This document shows positions 8,629 to 18,019 of a DNA stretch of 64,000 nucleotides, in pieces. The notes beneath the pieces are model-generated. The model made no database searches, was not told the origin of the DNA, and worked only from the letters and a program-made list of their open reading frames with translations. Location: positions 38,171-102,170 of the forward strand of contig JACDGS010000009.1 of NCBI GenBank assembly GCA_013821455.1. Direction: 5' to 3'. This stretch comes from Chthoniobacterales bacterium. GTDB taxonomy: Bacteria > Verrucomicrobiota > Verrucomicrobiia > Chthoniobacterales > UBA10450. Position numbers and translations under genes: made by a program. Every line of letters starts with the position of its first letter. Within the stretch, counting starts at the first letter, position 1.

Positions 8629-9840
8629 ATGGACCCAATCCAGCGCAAACGCTTCAACGCGGATTTCACCGCCGATAAATACGCGGCGCTCCTGCGTTGC
8701 GTGAACGAAACCGAGAAGTGGCCGGCCGATTTCCGCGTTTCGGAAACGCCGATCTTTTTGACGCGCGAGTTTGCCGATGAAATCTGCGAGGCCGCGCGCG
8801 AGATCGTTGGGCAGGTACGCACGCCGGAGTTTCGCCGGCATTCCGCGACTGCGATCCCGCCGCACCTGGTCGTGCCTAACGAAACGCCCCATCCGCTTTT
8901 TCTCCAAGTCGATCTGGCGGTGTGCGCGGCGGAGAACGGTAAGTTCACGCCGCGTCTCATCGAGCTGCAGGGCTTTCCCAGTCTCTACGGCTTTCAGTTC
9001 CACCTCCTTGGCTGCATGCGCCACGCCTTTCCGGCGATCCCGCGCGACTGGACCTCGGCTTTCAGCGGCTTGAGGGACGAGGGTTACCTTGAGCTCCTGC
9101 GCAAAGCCGTCGTCGGCGATTGCGCGCCGGAGAATGTGATTCTGCTCGAAATCGAGCCCGAGAAACAGAAGACGCGCATCGACTTTGCCTGCACCGAGAC
9201 GCTCCTCGGCGTGCGGCCGGTTTGCCTAACGAGTATAAGACAATGCGGCCGTCAACTCTTCTACGATCGCGACGGTCGTGAAACCCGGATCGAACGAATC
9301 TATAACCGCGTCATCTTCGACGAGCTTCTACGACGGCCAGATGTTAAGCCCGGGTTTGACCTCCGACAGGAGGTTGAAGTGCAGTGGGCGGGACATCCGA
9401 ACTGGTATTTCCGTATTAGCAAACATTCGCTGCCTTATCTTAAAACCGCGCATACGTCTGCCGCTTATTTCGCGGATGAGTTTCCACCTAACGAGTCGTT
9501 GGAGCGGTTCGTCCTCAAACCTCTCTACTCATTCGCCGGCTTGGGAGTAGAGATGGAACCGACCCACGAAAAACTGAGTGCGCTGAAAAAACCGCACTCA
9601 TGGATTCTGCAGGAGAAAGTGACTTATGCCGAGTTCGTCCCCACAGTCGATGGTCACCGCTCAAAAGCAGAAATACGGATGATGTTCCTCTGGCCCGAAG
9701 GCGAAGAACCTACCCTGGTCAATAGCCTTGTTCGCATGAGCCAGGGCAAGATGATGGGCGTGGATTTCAACAAGGATAAGACCTGGGTCGGCTCCAGCAT
9801 CGCGCTGCATCAAAAGGTCGGTGTCGCTAACGGGACCTAG
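8629..9840 (+). CDS. Conserved hypothetical, possibly ATP-grasp-like
   Basis: I do not recognise the family firmly. From the preferred ATG at 8629 the protein has 403 residues (the frame opens at 8593). It has no signal peptide or membrane segment. Features that recall an ATP-grasp ligase are a Val-Leu-Lys-Pro-Leu stretch followed by Gly-Leu-Gly near residue 300, an Ile-Leu-Gln-Glu-Lys near 330, and Lys-Ala-Glu-Ile-Arg-Met-Met-Phe near 350, in the order lysine, glutamates, arginine. An Ile-Glu-Leu-Gln-Gly-Phe-Pro-Ser segment near residue 105 is conspicuous. Three octamer copies lie in it (8875, 9225, 9487). It stands alone between the exonuclease and a convergent kinase gene. Confidence 0.55.
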   Translation: MDPIQRKRFNADFTADKYAALLRCVNETEKWPADFRVSETPIFLTREFADEICEAAREIVGQVRTPEFRRHSATAIPPHLVVPNETPHPLFLQVDLAVCAAENGKFTPRLIELQGFPSLYGFQFHLLGCMRHAFPAIPRDWTSAFSGLRDEGYLELLRKAVVGDCAPENVILLEIEPEKQKTRIDFACTETLLGVRPVCLTSIRQCGRQLFYDRDGRETRIERIYNRVIFDELLRRPDVKPGFDLRQEVEVQWAGHPNWYFRISKHSLPYLKTAHTSAAYFADEFPPNESLERFVLKPLYSFAGLGVEMEPTHEKLSALKKPHSWILQEKVTYAEFVPTVDGHRSKAEIRMMFLWPEGEEPTLVNSLVRMSQGKMMGVDFNKDKTWVGSSIALHQKVGVANGT

Positions 9841-9967
9841 ACGCGGCCGGCCCAGCGGCGCCACGTTGTCTGCCGCGAGCTTGGCGCGATAAGTCTTCCG
9901 GACCGTTAAGAGTCGTTAGCGCGGTCGAATCATCCCGCGAAACAGATTAATCCAGCCTGTTTGATGC

Positions 9968-12496
9968 TCACGGGTTGGTCGCTTGGCGATCAACTGCCAC
10001 CGGTTTCTTAATCCGGGCGACGTTGGCCTCTTCAATCCTCACGCGCTGGCGAATCGTGACATTTTTCGGATCGGCTTTCGACAACGATTCCAGGATAAGC
10101 AGAGCCTTCTGATAGTTTTCCAGTGCGCCATCCACATCCCCCGTTTTTTCGCGCATCTCGCCCAGTGCTTCCAACCCTACGAGCAGGTTCCCTCTCGTTT
10201 CCGCGTTGGCCGGGTCCGCTTTGCTCAACTCCTGGTTGATGGCGACGGCTTTGCCGGCCAGCTCGAGGGCGGCGCTCAAATCGCCGCTTTGCGCCAGAGC
10301 CTGACTCACGGAGAAATACGAGTTGGCCACGTCGCGTTGCGCTTCCACATTGGTCGGATCAGATGCTCTGATCGCTTCAAAGATGCTCAGACTGCGGCGG
10401 AAATTTTCCAAGGCCTCGGTGGTTCGCTTTAGATTCAATTGCGCGTGCCCCACCTCGCTATAAACATCGGCGAGGATTCGCCGATAGGTCCCGTTCCCTG
10501 GATCCGAAGCGGCCAGGGCTTCATTAATTTTTAGTTCGGCTCGATGATTCTCCAAGGCCGCGGCATAATTTTTCGGATCACCGGTCAGGTCCCCCAGCTG
10601 GGTGAAGGCGATGCCGATGTACTCATAATCCACACCGGCGGCGTAACGATAACTGGCATTGCCGGGCTTGGCCGCGCCGAGCGCCTCATGGAGGTGCAGG
10701 GCCTTGCGGAACCAGGCGATCGCCTCCCGGTGATCCGCCACGGTGGCGCCGCGCTCCGGCTTATAAAGCGCCTCTCCAAAATGCAGATAGTTATCTGCGA
10801 GAAGACTGCGATAACGGGCGCGATCCGGATCGGCGGAGACCAGTGCTTCGCTGATGGCCACGGCCTCTCGCTCACTCGCCAACGCGGTTGACCAATCGCC
10901 CACGCGGCTCTGCAAACGACCGATGCTTTGCCAGGCGATGCTCAGGTAACGGCGCGCTTCCAGGTTGCCTTGGTCGGTCGCGGTCACTGACTGGAGAATT
11001 TCCTCCGCCTTGCGATAACTCGCCAGCGCTCCCGTGCTGTCGCCGAGATTCGGGCGATAGGGCATACCCTGGACGTCTCCAACTTTGAGGTAGCCGGCCG
11101 CCAACTCAAGTTGCAGCTCCCGATCGTTGCCCGATTCCTGCGCCAGCCGGTCGAGATAAGTGAGCGTTCGCCTAACGAGCATGGCTCTGGCCTGAGTCGG
11201 CCCTTTCTGGATCGCGTCGTCCACTTCGAAGATGAAGGAGTTAGCCATTTGACGGACATCGTTGAACCGGCGATCGGCTTTTCGCTTTTCCCTTGCCGTC
11301 ATCACGATGCCGCTGACGAGCGTGACAAAAATGATCGCCGCCGCCGCCACCGCGAGGCGATGGCGGCCCACGAACCTACTCGCGCGATAGGTAAAAGTGT
11401 CTTTGCGCGCCCGGACGGGCAGACCTTCGAGATACCGTCGGATGTCTTCCGAAAATTGAGCCGCCGATTCGTAGCGCCGTGGCGGCTCTTTGCGCAGCGC
11501 CTTTAGCACAATGTTACCGAGATCGCCGCGGAGAGTTTTCTGATCGCGCGCGGCGTTGGGACGTTCTGGGCTTCGGCCGGTGATCGTGCTTGCGAGTTCC
11601 TTCGCACCTTGACTCGTTAGGCGAGAGGGTTTCGCTCCCGTGAGCAGCTCGTAAAGAACAACCCCAAGGCTATAGACATCGCTCGTGGTGTTGATCGCCT
11701 CGCCGCGCGCTTGCTCGGGGCTCGCATAGTCCGGGGTCATGACCCGCTGCGAGGTCATTGTCTGGGAGGCGACCTCCTCATCCGCGCCTAACAGTTTCGC
11801 GATGCCGAAGTCGAGCAGCTTCACTTCGCCGTCGTTGGTCACCAAAATGTTTGATGGCTTGAGATCGCGGTGAATGACCAGGTTTTGGTGCGCGTAAGTG
11901 ATGGCGGCACAGACCGTGCGAAAAAGCTGCAGCCGCTCATCAGTAGTTAGCCCGTGCGTCTCGCAGTAAATGTTCAGGGATGTTCCCTGCACATACTCCA
12001 TCACGAAGAACGGCAACCCATCCTCGCTCGTGCCGCCGTCGATCAGGCGCGCGATATTTGGGTGGTCGAGCCGCGCGAGGATTTGCCGTTCGTTTCGAAA
12101 ACGCCGCAGGATGTCGTCGGTGTCGAGTCCGCGGCGCAGCAGTTTGACCGCGACTTCCTTTTCGTAGGCGGCGTCGCTCCGGGCCGCGAGATAGACCGTG
12201 CCCAGGCCACCGCGGCCGATCTCGCGGATCGTCCGGTAAGGGCCAAACTGCCGGGCCACGAAAGGCTCCTCCGCGGCGATCCTCTCCAGCGCGTCGCGCG
12301 GGATGGCCCGGCTTGGGTCCTCGATAAAACCATGCGCCTGCGCGTCGGAGGCGAGAAGCGATTCCACTTCCCGTCTCAGGGACTCGTCGCCGGGGCCAAA
12401 CCGATGCAAAAAAGCGGCGCGCTCAGCCGGAGCGAGATCGGCTACGGCCTCGAAGGCTTCTTTGACGCGTAGCCAGTCTTCAGCCGCCCGCGGCAT
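9968..12496 (-). CDS. Hanks-type Ser/Thr protein kinase with TPR repeats
   Basis: The 842-residue protein begins with a regulatory segment, then a Hanks-type kinase domain: the Gly-Arg-Gly-Gly-Leu-Gly loop near residue 95, the Val-Ala-Val-Lys lysine near 118, the catalytic His-Arg-Asp-Leu-Lys-Pro-Ser-Asn near 205, and Asp-Phe-Gly near 228. A hydrophobic helix follows the kinase near residue 390, and the rest is a long series of TPR-like repeats. It is predicted to phosphorylate partner proteins at the membrane. The chosen ATG (12494-12496) lies inside the end of the sigma-factor gene, a 17-bp overlap that implies translational coupling; a longer frame upstream only shadows that gene. Confidence 0.9.
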   Translation of the reverse strand: MPRAAEDWLRVKEAFEAVADLAPAERAAFLHRFGPGDESLRREVESLLASDAQAHGFIEDPSRAIPRDALERIAAEEPFVARQFGPYRTIREIGRGGLGTVYLAARSDAAYEKEVAVKLLRRGLDTDDILRRFRNERQILARLDHPNIARLIDGGTSEDGLPFFVMEYVQGTSLNIYCETHGLTTDERLQLFRTVCAAITYAHQNLVIHRDLKPSNILVTNDGEVKLLDFGIAKLLGADEEVASQTMTSQRVMTPDYASPEQARGEAINTTSDVYSLGVVLYELLTGAKPSRLTSQGAKELASTITGRSPERPNAARDQKTLRGDLGNIVLKALRKEPPRRYESAAQFSEDIRRYLEGLPVRARKDTFTYRASRFVGRHRLAVAAAAIIFVTLVSGIVMTAREKRKADRRFNDVRQMANSFIFEVDDAIQKGPTQARAMLVRRTLTYLDRLAQESGNDRELQLELAAGYLKVGDVQGMPYRPNLGDSTGALASYRKAEEILQSVTATDQGNLEARRYLSIAWQSIGRLQSRVGDWSTALASEREAVAISEALVSADPDRARYRSLLADNYLHFGEALYKPERGATVADHREAIAWFRKALHLHEALGAAKPGNASYRYAAGVDYEYIGIAFTQLGDLTGDPKNYAAALENHRAELKINEALAASDPGNGTYRRILADVYSEVGHAQLNLKRTTEALENFRRSLSIFEAIRASDPTNVEAQRDVANSYFSVSQALAQSGDLSAALELAGKAVAINQELSKADPANAETRGNLLVGLEALGEMREKTGDVDGALENYQKALLILESLSKADPKNVTIRQRVRIEEANVARIKKPVAVDRQATNP

Positions 12497-13076
12497 TTGC
12501 TGCTCCTTCGCCCACAATCTCCCGCCGCAGCCAGGCCCGGGCGAGGCGCCATTCGCGCTTGATCGTGCGAGGCGAAATGTGGAGGAACTCGCCGATTTCT
12601 TCATTCGTCAGGCCGCCGAAAAACCTCATCTCGACGATGTCGCTCTGGCGTTGATCGAAGCTCGCCAGGTCCTTGAGCGCGTCATCGAGGGCGACGAGAT
12701 CGACCGTGCGTTCATCGGAAAAATCGAGCGCTTCATCAAAGGAAAGCTTCTCCTGGTTGCCTCCGCGTTTTTCGGCGCCGCGGCTGCGGGCGTAATCGAC
12801 CAGGATGCGGCGCATCGTTTGCGCGGCGATGCCGAAAAAGTGCGCCCGATTTTGCCAGGTCGCGGTCTTCTGGTCCACCAATTGCAGGTAAGCCTCGTGG
12901 ACCAGCGCCGTCGCCTGGAGGGTGTGACCGATGCGTTCCCGCTCGAGATAACGGCGCGCGATCCGGCGCAACTCTTCGTAAACCAGCGGCATGAGCCGCC
13001 GCGGCGCGTCGTGATCCCCGTCGCCCCAATCCCCCAGGATTCGGGTCACTTCTTCTCGCGGAGGGGACGATAGCAT
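12480..13076 (-). CDS. ECF-type RNA polymerase sigma factor paired with the downstream kinase
   Basis: From the ATG at 13074-13076 the product is 198 residues. The region-2 helix contains Leu-Val-His-Glu-Ala-Tyr-Leu and the Arg-Ala-His-Phe-Phe motif; region 4 contains Leu-Thr-Asn-Glu-Glu-Ile-Gly then Ser-Pro-Arg-Thr-Ile-Lys-Arg-Glu-Trp. This is the type of sigma factor common in Acidobacteria, Planctomycetes and Verrucomicrobia and often found beside a protein kinase instead of an anti-sigma factor. Its last 17 bp overlap the kinase gene, so the kinase probably controls it by phosphorylation (inference). A divergent secreted-protein gene starting at 13340 may be a target. Confidence 0.88.
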   Translation of the reverse strand: MLSSPPREEVTRILGDWGDGDHDAPRRLMPLVYEELRRIARRYLERERIGHTLQATALVHEAYLQLVDQKTATWQNRAHFFGIAAQTMRRILVDYARSRGAEKRGGNQEKLSFDEALDFSDERTVDLVALDDALKDLASFDQRQSDIVEMRFFGGLTNEEIGEFLHISPRTIKREWRLARAWLRREIVGEGAANAAGG

Positions 13077-13339
13077 GGCGGCGGTCGGTTCTTGCGGGAA
13101 ATGGGGCACGCCCGGTTTTCCGCCCGCCACGGAGAATAACAGCGCGGCCTTTCTCCCGGCAAGGGAAATCCAACGGCGCGCAAGATTGTCGAAAATTCCT
13201 GGCCCCGGTCGGCCGCGCATTCCGCTTTAGCTCCGTGGAAACCAAATCATGACCCGCAACTTTCCAGGCCTTTCGCGAACGTTCTGTGCTCTCGCGGCCG
13301 CATTTCCGTAAAAACGAAACCCTAACAAAACAAATAACT

Positions 13340-14545
13340 ATGAAATCCCCATTAATTAATTCACTTGTCATTAAATCCGCCACTATCGCAGTGGCGCTCC
13401 TCGGGTCGCTGGCGACAGCAGCAAACGCTACCTCAATTGTCGCTCCCAACGCCAACGCGACAGTCGAAGGAGACGTGCGGGCTAGTACCGCGCCATTGAA
13501 CGACTCGAGTCGCTTCCAGCAAATCGTTGGATCATCCCAGTTTGGTTCCAGCCCGATAATGATCACGCAGATCGCATTTCGGCCGGACTCGACGCAGGCG
13601 GCGCCGTTTTCAATCAACTTCAGCAACCTCCGTTTGGATCTCTCCACCACATCGGTCGCGGTGGGGAGTCTCAATTCAACTTTCGCCAGTAATATCGGCG
13701 CTAACAATACGACGGTGTTTGACCAGGGGATCACTTTATCATCAGCAAATCTGCCCGGACCGGGAAACACGAAACAGTTCGACATCATCATCACTTTCAC
13801 GACTCCCTTCCTGTATGACCCGTCCGCCGGTAACCTTCTGCTCGATCTCACAACTCTTAACCCCGACTCTACTGGCTTCATAGATGGGCAAACCGATTCT
13901 ACCGGGACAATCACCGCGGTGGTGTTTGCGGATAACGATCCCAACGCGACCATGGGCTTGGTGCAGCCCGCCGGTGTAGTGGTGCAGTTTACCACTACCG
14001 GCCAAAATGCGCCGCTGACAATCACCGGCGCCGTGTCGCGCAAAACACACGGGGCCCAGGGCGACTTTGACCTGCCGCTTATCCTGGCTCCAGCGGGCAG
14101 CGGAACGGTCGAGCCACGCGCGGGCGGTCCTACCACCCTGGTCTTCACTTTCAGTGAAGATGTCGAAGCCGCGGATGGGATGATTAGCTCTAATGAGTTC
14201 ACGATCACCAATGCGACTTACAGCAGCGCCTCGATCTCGGGAAACATGATCACGCTCAATCTTATCAACGTCATCGACCAATCAGTCGTGAGTGTCACCT
14301 TGAATGGAATTAGCGACACCAGTAACAACGCGCTCACTGGTGATAGCGACGTCGAAGTCCGCGCCCTCTTCGGAGACGCAAATCAGGACCAGACCGTGGA
14401 TAAGCCCGACCTTCAGGGAATAAACAGCCACTTAGGACAGACTCTCGACCAGACTAACTATCTCGACGACCTCAATCTCGATGGAGCGATCACGCGGAAG
14501 GACGGGCGGATCGTGCAGATGAATAAGTTGCACACGGTGCCGTAA
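13340..14545 (+). CDS. Secreted protein with dockerin-like C-terminal tail
   Basis: The preferred ATG (13340) gives 401 residues with a signal peptide of about 31 residues ending near Ala-Asn-Ala. The body is low-charge, rich in Thr, Ser, Asn and beta-strand pattern, with an Ig-like stretch from about 250. The last 60 residues have a paired calcium-loop pattern (Gly-Asp-Ala-Asn-Gln-Asp-x-x-Val-Asp then Asp-Asp-Leu-Asn-Leu-Asp-Gly) like a dockerin, a tail common on exported verrucomicrobial proteins. The start context is A-rich (ATAACTATGAAA) with no Shine-Dalgarno sequence. It is divergent from the ECF/kinase pair and has no octamer copies. Confidence 0.75.
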   Translation: MKSPLINSLVIKSATIAVALLGSLATAANATSIVAPNANATVEGDVRASTAPLNDSSRFQQIVGSSQFGSSPIMITQIAFRPDSTQAAPFSINFSNLRLDLSTTSVAVGSLNSTFASNIGANNTTVFDQGITLSSANLPGPGNTKQFDIIITFTTPFLYDPSAGNLLLDLTTLNPDSTGFIDGQTDSTGTITAVVFADNDPNATMGLVQPAGVVVQFTTTGQNAPLTITGAVSRKTHGAQGDFDLPLILAPAGSGTVEPRAGGPTTLVFTFSEDVEAADGMISSNEFTITNATYSSASISGNMITLNLINVIDQSVVSVTLNGISDTSNNALTGDSDVEVRALFGDANQDQTVDKPDLQGINSHLGQTLDQTNYLDDLNLDGAITRKDGRIVQMNKLHTVP

Positions 14546-14607
14546 CCTACGCTAACCCCTTAAACGCTCCGGCCTCTGCGCTTAGGCCCCGCAAAACGAC
14601 GAACTCG

Positions 14608-14649
14608 CCTAACGAGACTAAGTCTTCGCGCCGCCAGCTTGCCTAACGA
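14608..14649. repeat. Two direct copies of the GCCTAACGA motif after the dockerin-tailed gene
   Basis: Exact copies at 14608-14615 and 14642-14649 lie 34 bp apart in the same orientation in the 194-bp space between two convergent genes. A further CTTAGGCCCCG stretch sits just upstream. No stem-loop with a T-run is evident here. Confidence 0.8.
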
Positions 14650-14739
14650 GGCTAATCCTTTGTTGAGATTCAACACTGATCTTAAGATCCCAATCGAAAC
14701 CACTCGCTCGTAAACGTTAAGGGAGAGGCGTGGAATTTA

Positions 14740-15030
14740 TTATCTCATCTCAAAGCGTTTCTCTGACTCATCCACGCGCATCGACTCAACCATCTCCGCG
14801 GAGCTGTGCACAGGGATGATCTCGAAGTCCATGAGGTCGTGCCATTCGTTCGTCCACAGGGCGAAAAGCGAAGCGTCGTCTGTTCGCATGATTTGCCAGC
14901 AGGTTTGCCGGTCGTGATCGATCCAACTTGAAATGTATTCCAGACCGTCGGGCATCATGCGGCCTTTGGCGCGGAAACGCGCGTAAATCGCCGGCGCATC
15001 TTTGAAACGCTCGATCACCATGTAAAGCAT
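14740..15030 (-). CDS. DUF3303-family protein
   Basis: The 96-residue protein starts Met-Leu-Tyr-Met-Val-Ile-Glu-Arg-Phe and has the Arg-Met-x-Pro-Asp-Gly-Leu, Cys-Trp-Gln-Ile-Met and Leu-x-Asp-Phe-Glu-Ile-Ile-Pro-Val segments typical of DUF3303, a small ferredoxin-like (ABM-type) fold. No activity is established. It begins 6 bp after the kbl stop on the same strand and is probably co-transcribed with it. Confidence 0.8.
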   Translation of the reverse strand: MLYMVIERFKDAPAIYARFRAKGRMMPDGLEYISSWIDHDRQTCWQIMRTDDASLFALWTNEWHDLMDFEIIPVHSSAEMVESMRVDESEKRFEMR

Positions 15031-15036
15031 GGAGAG

Positions 15037-16218
15037 TTATCCGATCTCGGCTGCGGTCTCCGCGAAAGCGTTGACGGCGAACTCCAGCTCTGCGCGCGAG
15101 TGGGCGGCGCTGACCTGAGTGCGCACGCGCGCGGTCCCGTGCGGCACCACCGGATAGAAGAAGCCGACGACGTAAACGCCTTTCTCGAGCATGCGCTCCG
15201 CGAACTTTTGTGAGAGCGCGGCGTCACCGAGCATGATCGGGACGATCGGATGGGTCCCGGGCTTGATTGTAAGTCCTTTACTCGTTAGGGCGGCACGGAA
15301 GTATTTTGTGTTCTCTTCGAGTTTGTCGCGCAGCTCGGTGGAGGCCGTTAATAACTCCAGTGCCTTCAGCGAAGCCGCTACGATCGGCGGCGCGACCGTG
15401 TTGGAAAAAAGGTAGGGCCGCGAACGCTGGCGCAGAAGCGCAACGATTTCCTTGCGCCCGCTGGTGTAGCCGCCGCTCGCGCCGCCGAGCGCTTTGCCCA
15501 GCGTTCCCGTGATGACATCGATACGGCCCTGCACGCCGCAATGCTCCGGCGTGCCGCGCCCAGTCTTGCCGATGAATCCAGCCGCGTGCGCGTCGTCCAC
15601 CATGACCATGGCGTCGTATTTTTCGGCGAGATCGCAGATGCCTTGGAGGTTGGCGATTGTCCCGTCCATGGAGAAGACGCCGTCAGTCGCGATGAGCCGG
15701 AAGCGCGCGCCTTTTGCTGCCTGCAGCTGCGCCTCGAGATCAACCATGTCGGAATTTTTGTAACGAAAGCGCTGCGCTTTACAGAGCCGGACGCCGTCGA
15801 TAATGCTGGCGTGATTCAGCTCGTCGGAGATAACCGCGTCTTCCGCGCCTAGCAATGTCTCGAAGAGACCGCCGTTGGCGTCAAAGCACGATGGATAAAG
15901 AATCGTGTCCTCAGTGCCGAGAAAGTTCGTTAGGGCACCTTCCAGTTCCTTATGGATATCCTGCGTGCCGCAAATGAAACGCACGCTCGCCATGCCGAAG
16001 CCATGCGTGTCGAGGGCTGCCTTGGCAGCGGCGATAAGAGCGGGATGATCGGCCAGACCGAGATAGTTATTCGCGCAAAGATTGATCACCCGGCGGCCAT
16101 CCGCGATCGGGATCTCGGCGTTCTGCGGGCCGGTGATGATGCGCTCGGTTTTGAAAAGCCCCTGCGCTTTGATTTCGTCGAGAGTTTTTGAGACGTGATC
16201 AGCAAATTTCGCGAGCAT
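15037..16218 (-). CDS. kbl: Glycine C-acetyltransferase (2-amino-3-ketobutyrate CoA ligase)
   Basis: The product is 393 residues, the normal length for Kbl. It is a class II PLP-dependent alpha-oxoamine synthase: Asn-Asn-Tyr-Leu-Gly-Leu near residue 50, Asp-Asp-Ala-His-Ala-x-Gly near 210, and the PLP lysine in Gly-Thr-Leu-Gly-Lys-Ala-Leu-Gly-Gly near 245. It converts 2-amino-3-ketobutyrate and CoA to glycine and acetyl-CoA, the second step of threonine breakdown. The usual partner, threonine dehydrogenase, is not next to it. The ATG at 16216-16218 matches the family N-terminus; the longer frame adds an unconserved leader. Two octamer copies (15282, 15927) encode Leu-Thr. Confidence 0.93.
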   Translation of the reverse strand: MLAKFADHVSKTLDEIKAQGLFKTERIITGPQNAEIPIADGRRVINLCANNYLGLADHPALIAAAKAALDTHGFGMASVRFICGTQDIHKELEGALTNFLGTEDTILYPSCFDANGGLFETLLGAEDAVISDELNHASIIDGVRLCKAQRFRYKNSDMVDLEAQLQAAKGARFRLIATDGVFSMDGTIANLQGICDLAEKYDAMVMVDDAHAAGFIGKTGRGTPEHCGVQGRIDVITGTLGKALGGASGGYTSGRKEIVALLRQRSRPYLFSNTVAPPIVAASLKALELLTASTELRDKLEENTKYFRAALTSKGLTIKPGTHPIVPIMLGDAALSQKFAERMLEKGVYVVGFFYPVVPHGTARVRTQVSAAHSRAELEFAVNAFAETAAEIG

Positions 16219-16325
16219 CGTGCAGTTTCGGGCAAGCCAGCAGGCGATGCAAAGGTTTGTGGTCCCGGGCTTTTTGAGCTTGACCAAATGCCTCCGGCCC
16301 CCAGCCCAACTTGGGAGAAAAAATT

Positions 16326-17234
16326 ATGAAGAACCAGAACCGATTATTGATCTGCCTGCTGACCGGCTTTCTCGCCTTGTTCCCAAGCAGCCTCTTTGCG
16401 CAAAGTTACAGCATCACCCTGGTCGCGAGCTTCGACTATCCCGGAGCCGGGAATTCCACGACGCCCTTCGGGATTAACCGAGGCGGCGATATTGCGGGCT
16501 ATTTCCTGAACTCGAGCGGTGCCACGCGTGGATTTATTCGCTTTCGCGACGGAAGCTTCAGTGCACCGCTTGTGGAACCAAGCGACACCGGAAATTTTAC
16601 TCGGGGGGCCGGCATTAACAGCGTCCAAACTGTCGTCGGCGATTTCTTTAACGTAGGCGACAACTCTTTTCACGGCTATTTCCTGAGTGGCGGCGTCTTC
16701 ACTCAGTTCGACTTTGGTGGACCCTTCTCGACGAATGTCACCGGAATCAACGATGCCGGAGACTTCGTAGGCACGTTTGGCAACGTCACGCAGCCAAATC
16801 AAGGCTTCGTCAACGTCGGCGGCACTTCGACAGTGATTACCATTCCCGGCGCCACCCTCAGCTTTGCGTACGGTATTAATAACCTCGACCGGGCCGTGGG
16901 AACATACACCGATAGCGCCTCGATCGTTCACGGTTTTCTCCGCGACTCGAGCGGCGCCTTGACCGCTCCGCTCGACTTTCCCGGTTCTACCTCAACGGAA
17001 TTCCTTGGAATCAACGACCGGGGTTGGATTGTTGGGAGATATCAGGTCGGTGACGGTTTGATTCACGGGCTCTTTTTGAAACTGCCCAACACCTTTGTCA
17101 GCTTCGATTTTCCGGGTGCGGTCGAGACCTCTTTGAACGGGATCAACAACGCGGGATTAATCTCCGGGCGCTATACCGATGGGGCCGGGATTCGCCACGG
17201 CTTCGTGGCCCGGGTCCGGCGGACCGCAAATTAA
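16326..17234 (+). CDS. Secreted HAF-repeat protein
   Basis: The 302-residue protein has a clear signal peptide (ending near Ser-Leu-Phe-Ala-Gln) and about six repeats of the form Phe-Asp-x-Pro-Gly-Ala-x-x-Thr, Gly-Ile-Asn-x-x-Gly-x-Ile-x-Gly-x-Tyr, His-Gly-Phe. This matches the extracellular HAF-repeat family, probably a small beta-propeller of unknown function. A GGGAGA ribosome-binding site lies 6-11 bp before the ATG at 16326. There are no octamer copies, unlike the genes on both sides. Confidence 0.8.
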   Translation: MKNQNRLLICLLTGFLALFPSSLFAQSYSITLVASFDYPGAGNSTTPFGINRGGDIAGYFLNSSGATRGFIRFRDGSFSAPLVEPSDTGNFTRGAGINSVQTVVGDFFNVGDNSFHGYFLSGGVFTQFDFGGPFSTNVTGINDAGDFVGTFGNVTQPNQGFVNVGGTSTVITIPGATLSFAYGINNLDRAVGTYTDSASIVHGFLRDSSGALTAPLDFPGSTSTEFLGINDRGWIVGRYQVGDGLIHGLFLKLPNTFVSFDFPGAVETSLNGINNAGLISGRYTDGAGIRHGFVARVRRTAN

Positions 17235-18019
17235 GCATCTGCAGCGGCCTTGACCCGATTCCAGATCGCATCCATCGCGGTGAGATCGGCGTCGCCAAGC
17301 TTCTGGCCGTCGGCTTTCATCGCCTTTTCCATTAGATGGAAACGGCGGATGAATTTCTCCGTGGCCGAGGCCAGGAGGGTCTCCGCTTCGAGCTGATTTT
17401 TCCGCGCGAGATTCACCGTCGCGAAAAGCAGGTCGCCGATTTCATCCGCGATCGCGTCCGCTTCGCCCGCGGCGAGGGCTGCTTTCACTTCCGCCAGTTC
17501 TTCCTCGACCTTGGCCACGACCGCGGAAATTTCGCTCCAATCGAAACCGACGCGCGTCGCCTTCGTTTGCGTTTTCTGCGCGAGGAGGAGCGCCGGGAGC
17601 GCTCTCGTTAGGCCGCTAAAATAAGGCGCGTCCTTATCCGCGCTTTTTTCCGCGCGCTTGATCGCGTCCCATTGTTTAAGGACGGCACCCGTGTTGCGCG
17701 CTTCGCTCTCCCCAAAAACATGAGGATGCCGCCGAACGAGTTTGTCGCCAATCTCGCGGGCGACGTCGTCGATGGAAAAACGTCCGGTTTCGCTCGCGAT
17801 TTGCGCATGCATCACGGCCTGCAGGAGCAGATCGCCCAACTCTTCGCGGAGATTAGCATCGTCCTTGGCGCGGATCGCCGCCGCTACTTCGTAGGTCTCC
17901 TCGAGCAACTCCGGGACTAACGACTCATGGGTTTGCTCGCGATCCCAAGGGCAGCCATCCGGCGCACGGAGTTGCCTAACGATGTCGCAAAGCCGCGCGA
18001 AAGACTCCACCGCTTTCAA
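17231..18019 (-). CDS. mazG: Nucleoside triphosphate pyrophosphohydrolase MazG
   Basis: The 262-residue protein has the doubled MazG layout. The first half carries Cys-Pro-Trp-Asp-Arg-Glu-Gln-Thr-His and Glu-Glu-Leu-Gly-Asp-Leu-Leu-Leu-Gln; the second carries Glu-Glu-Leu-Ala-Glu-Val and Asp-Glu-Ile-Gly-Asp-Leu-Leu-Phe. These acidic clusters bind magnesium and hydrolyse NTPs to NMP and pyrophosphate, cleaning up damaged nucleotides or lowering ppGpp. It starts with a 4-bp ATGA overlap on the DUF2270 gene's stop. Octamers at 17605 and 17975 encode Leu-Thr and Val-Arg. Confidence 0.93.
   Translation of the reverse strand: MKAVESFARLCDIVRQLRAPDGCPWDREQTHESLVPELLEETYEVAAAIRAKDDANLREELGDLLLQAVMHAQIASETGRFSIDDVAREIGDKLVRRHPHVFGESEARNTGAVLKQWDAIKRAEKSADKDAPYFSGLTRALPALLLAQKTQTKATRVGFDWSEISAVVAKVEEELAEVKAALAAGEADAIADEIGDLLFATVNLARKNQLEAETLLASATEKFIRRFHLMEKAMKADGQKLGDADLTAMDAIWNRVKAAADA

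Noticed and set aside
12736..14211. A 491-codon open frame on the minus strand
   Set aside because: It covers parts of the sigma gene in another frame and the antisense of the secreted protein; both of those have clear family features.
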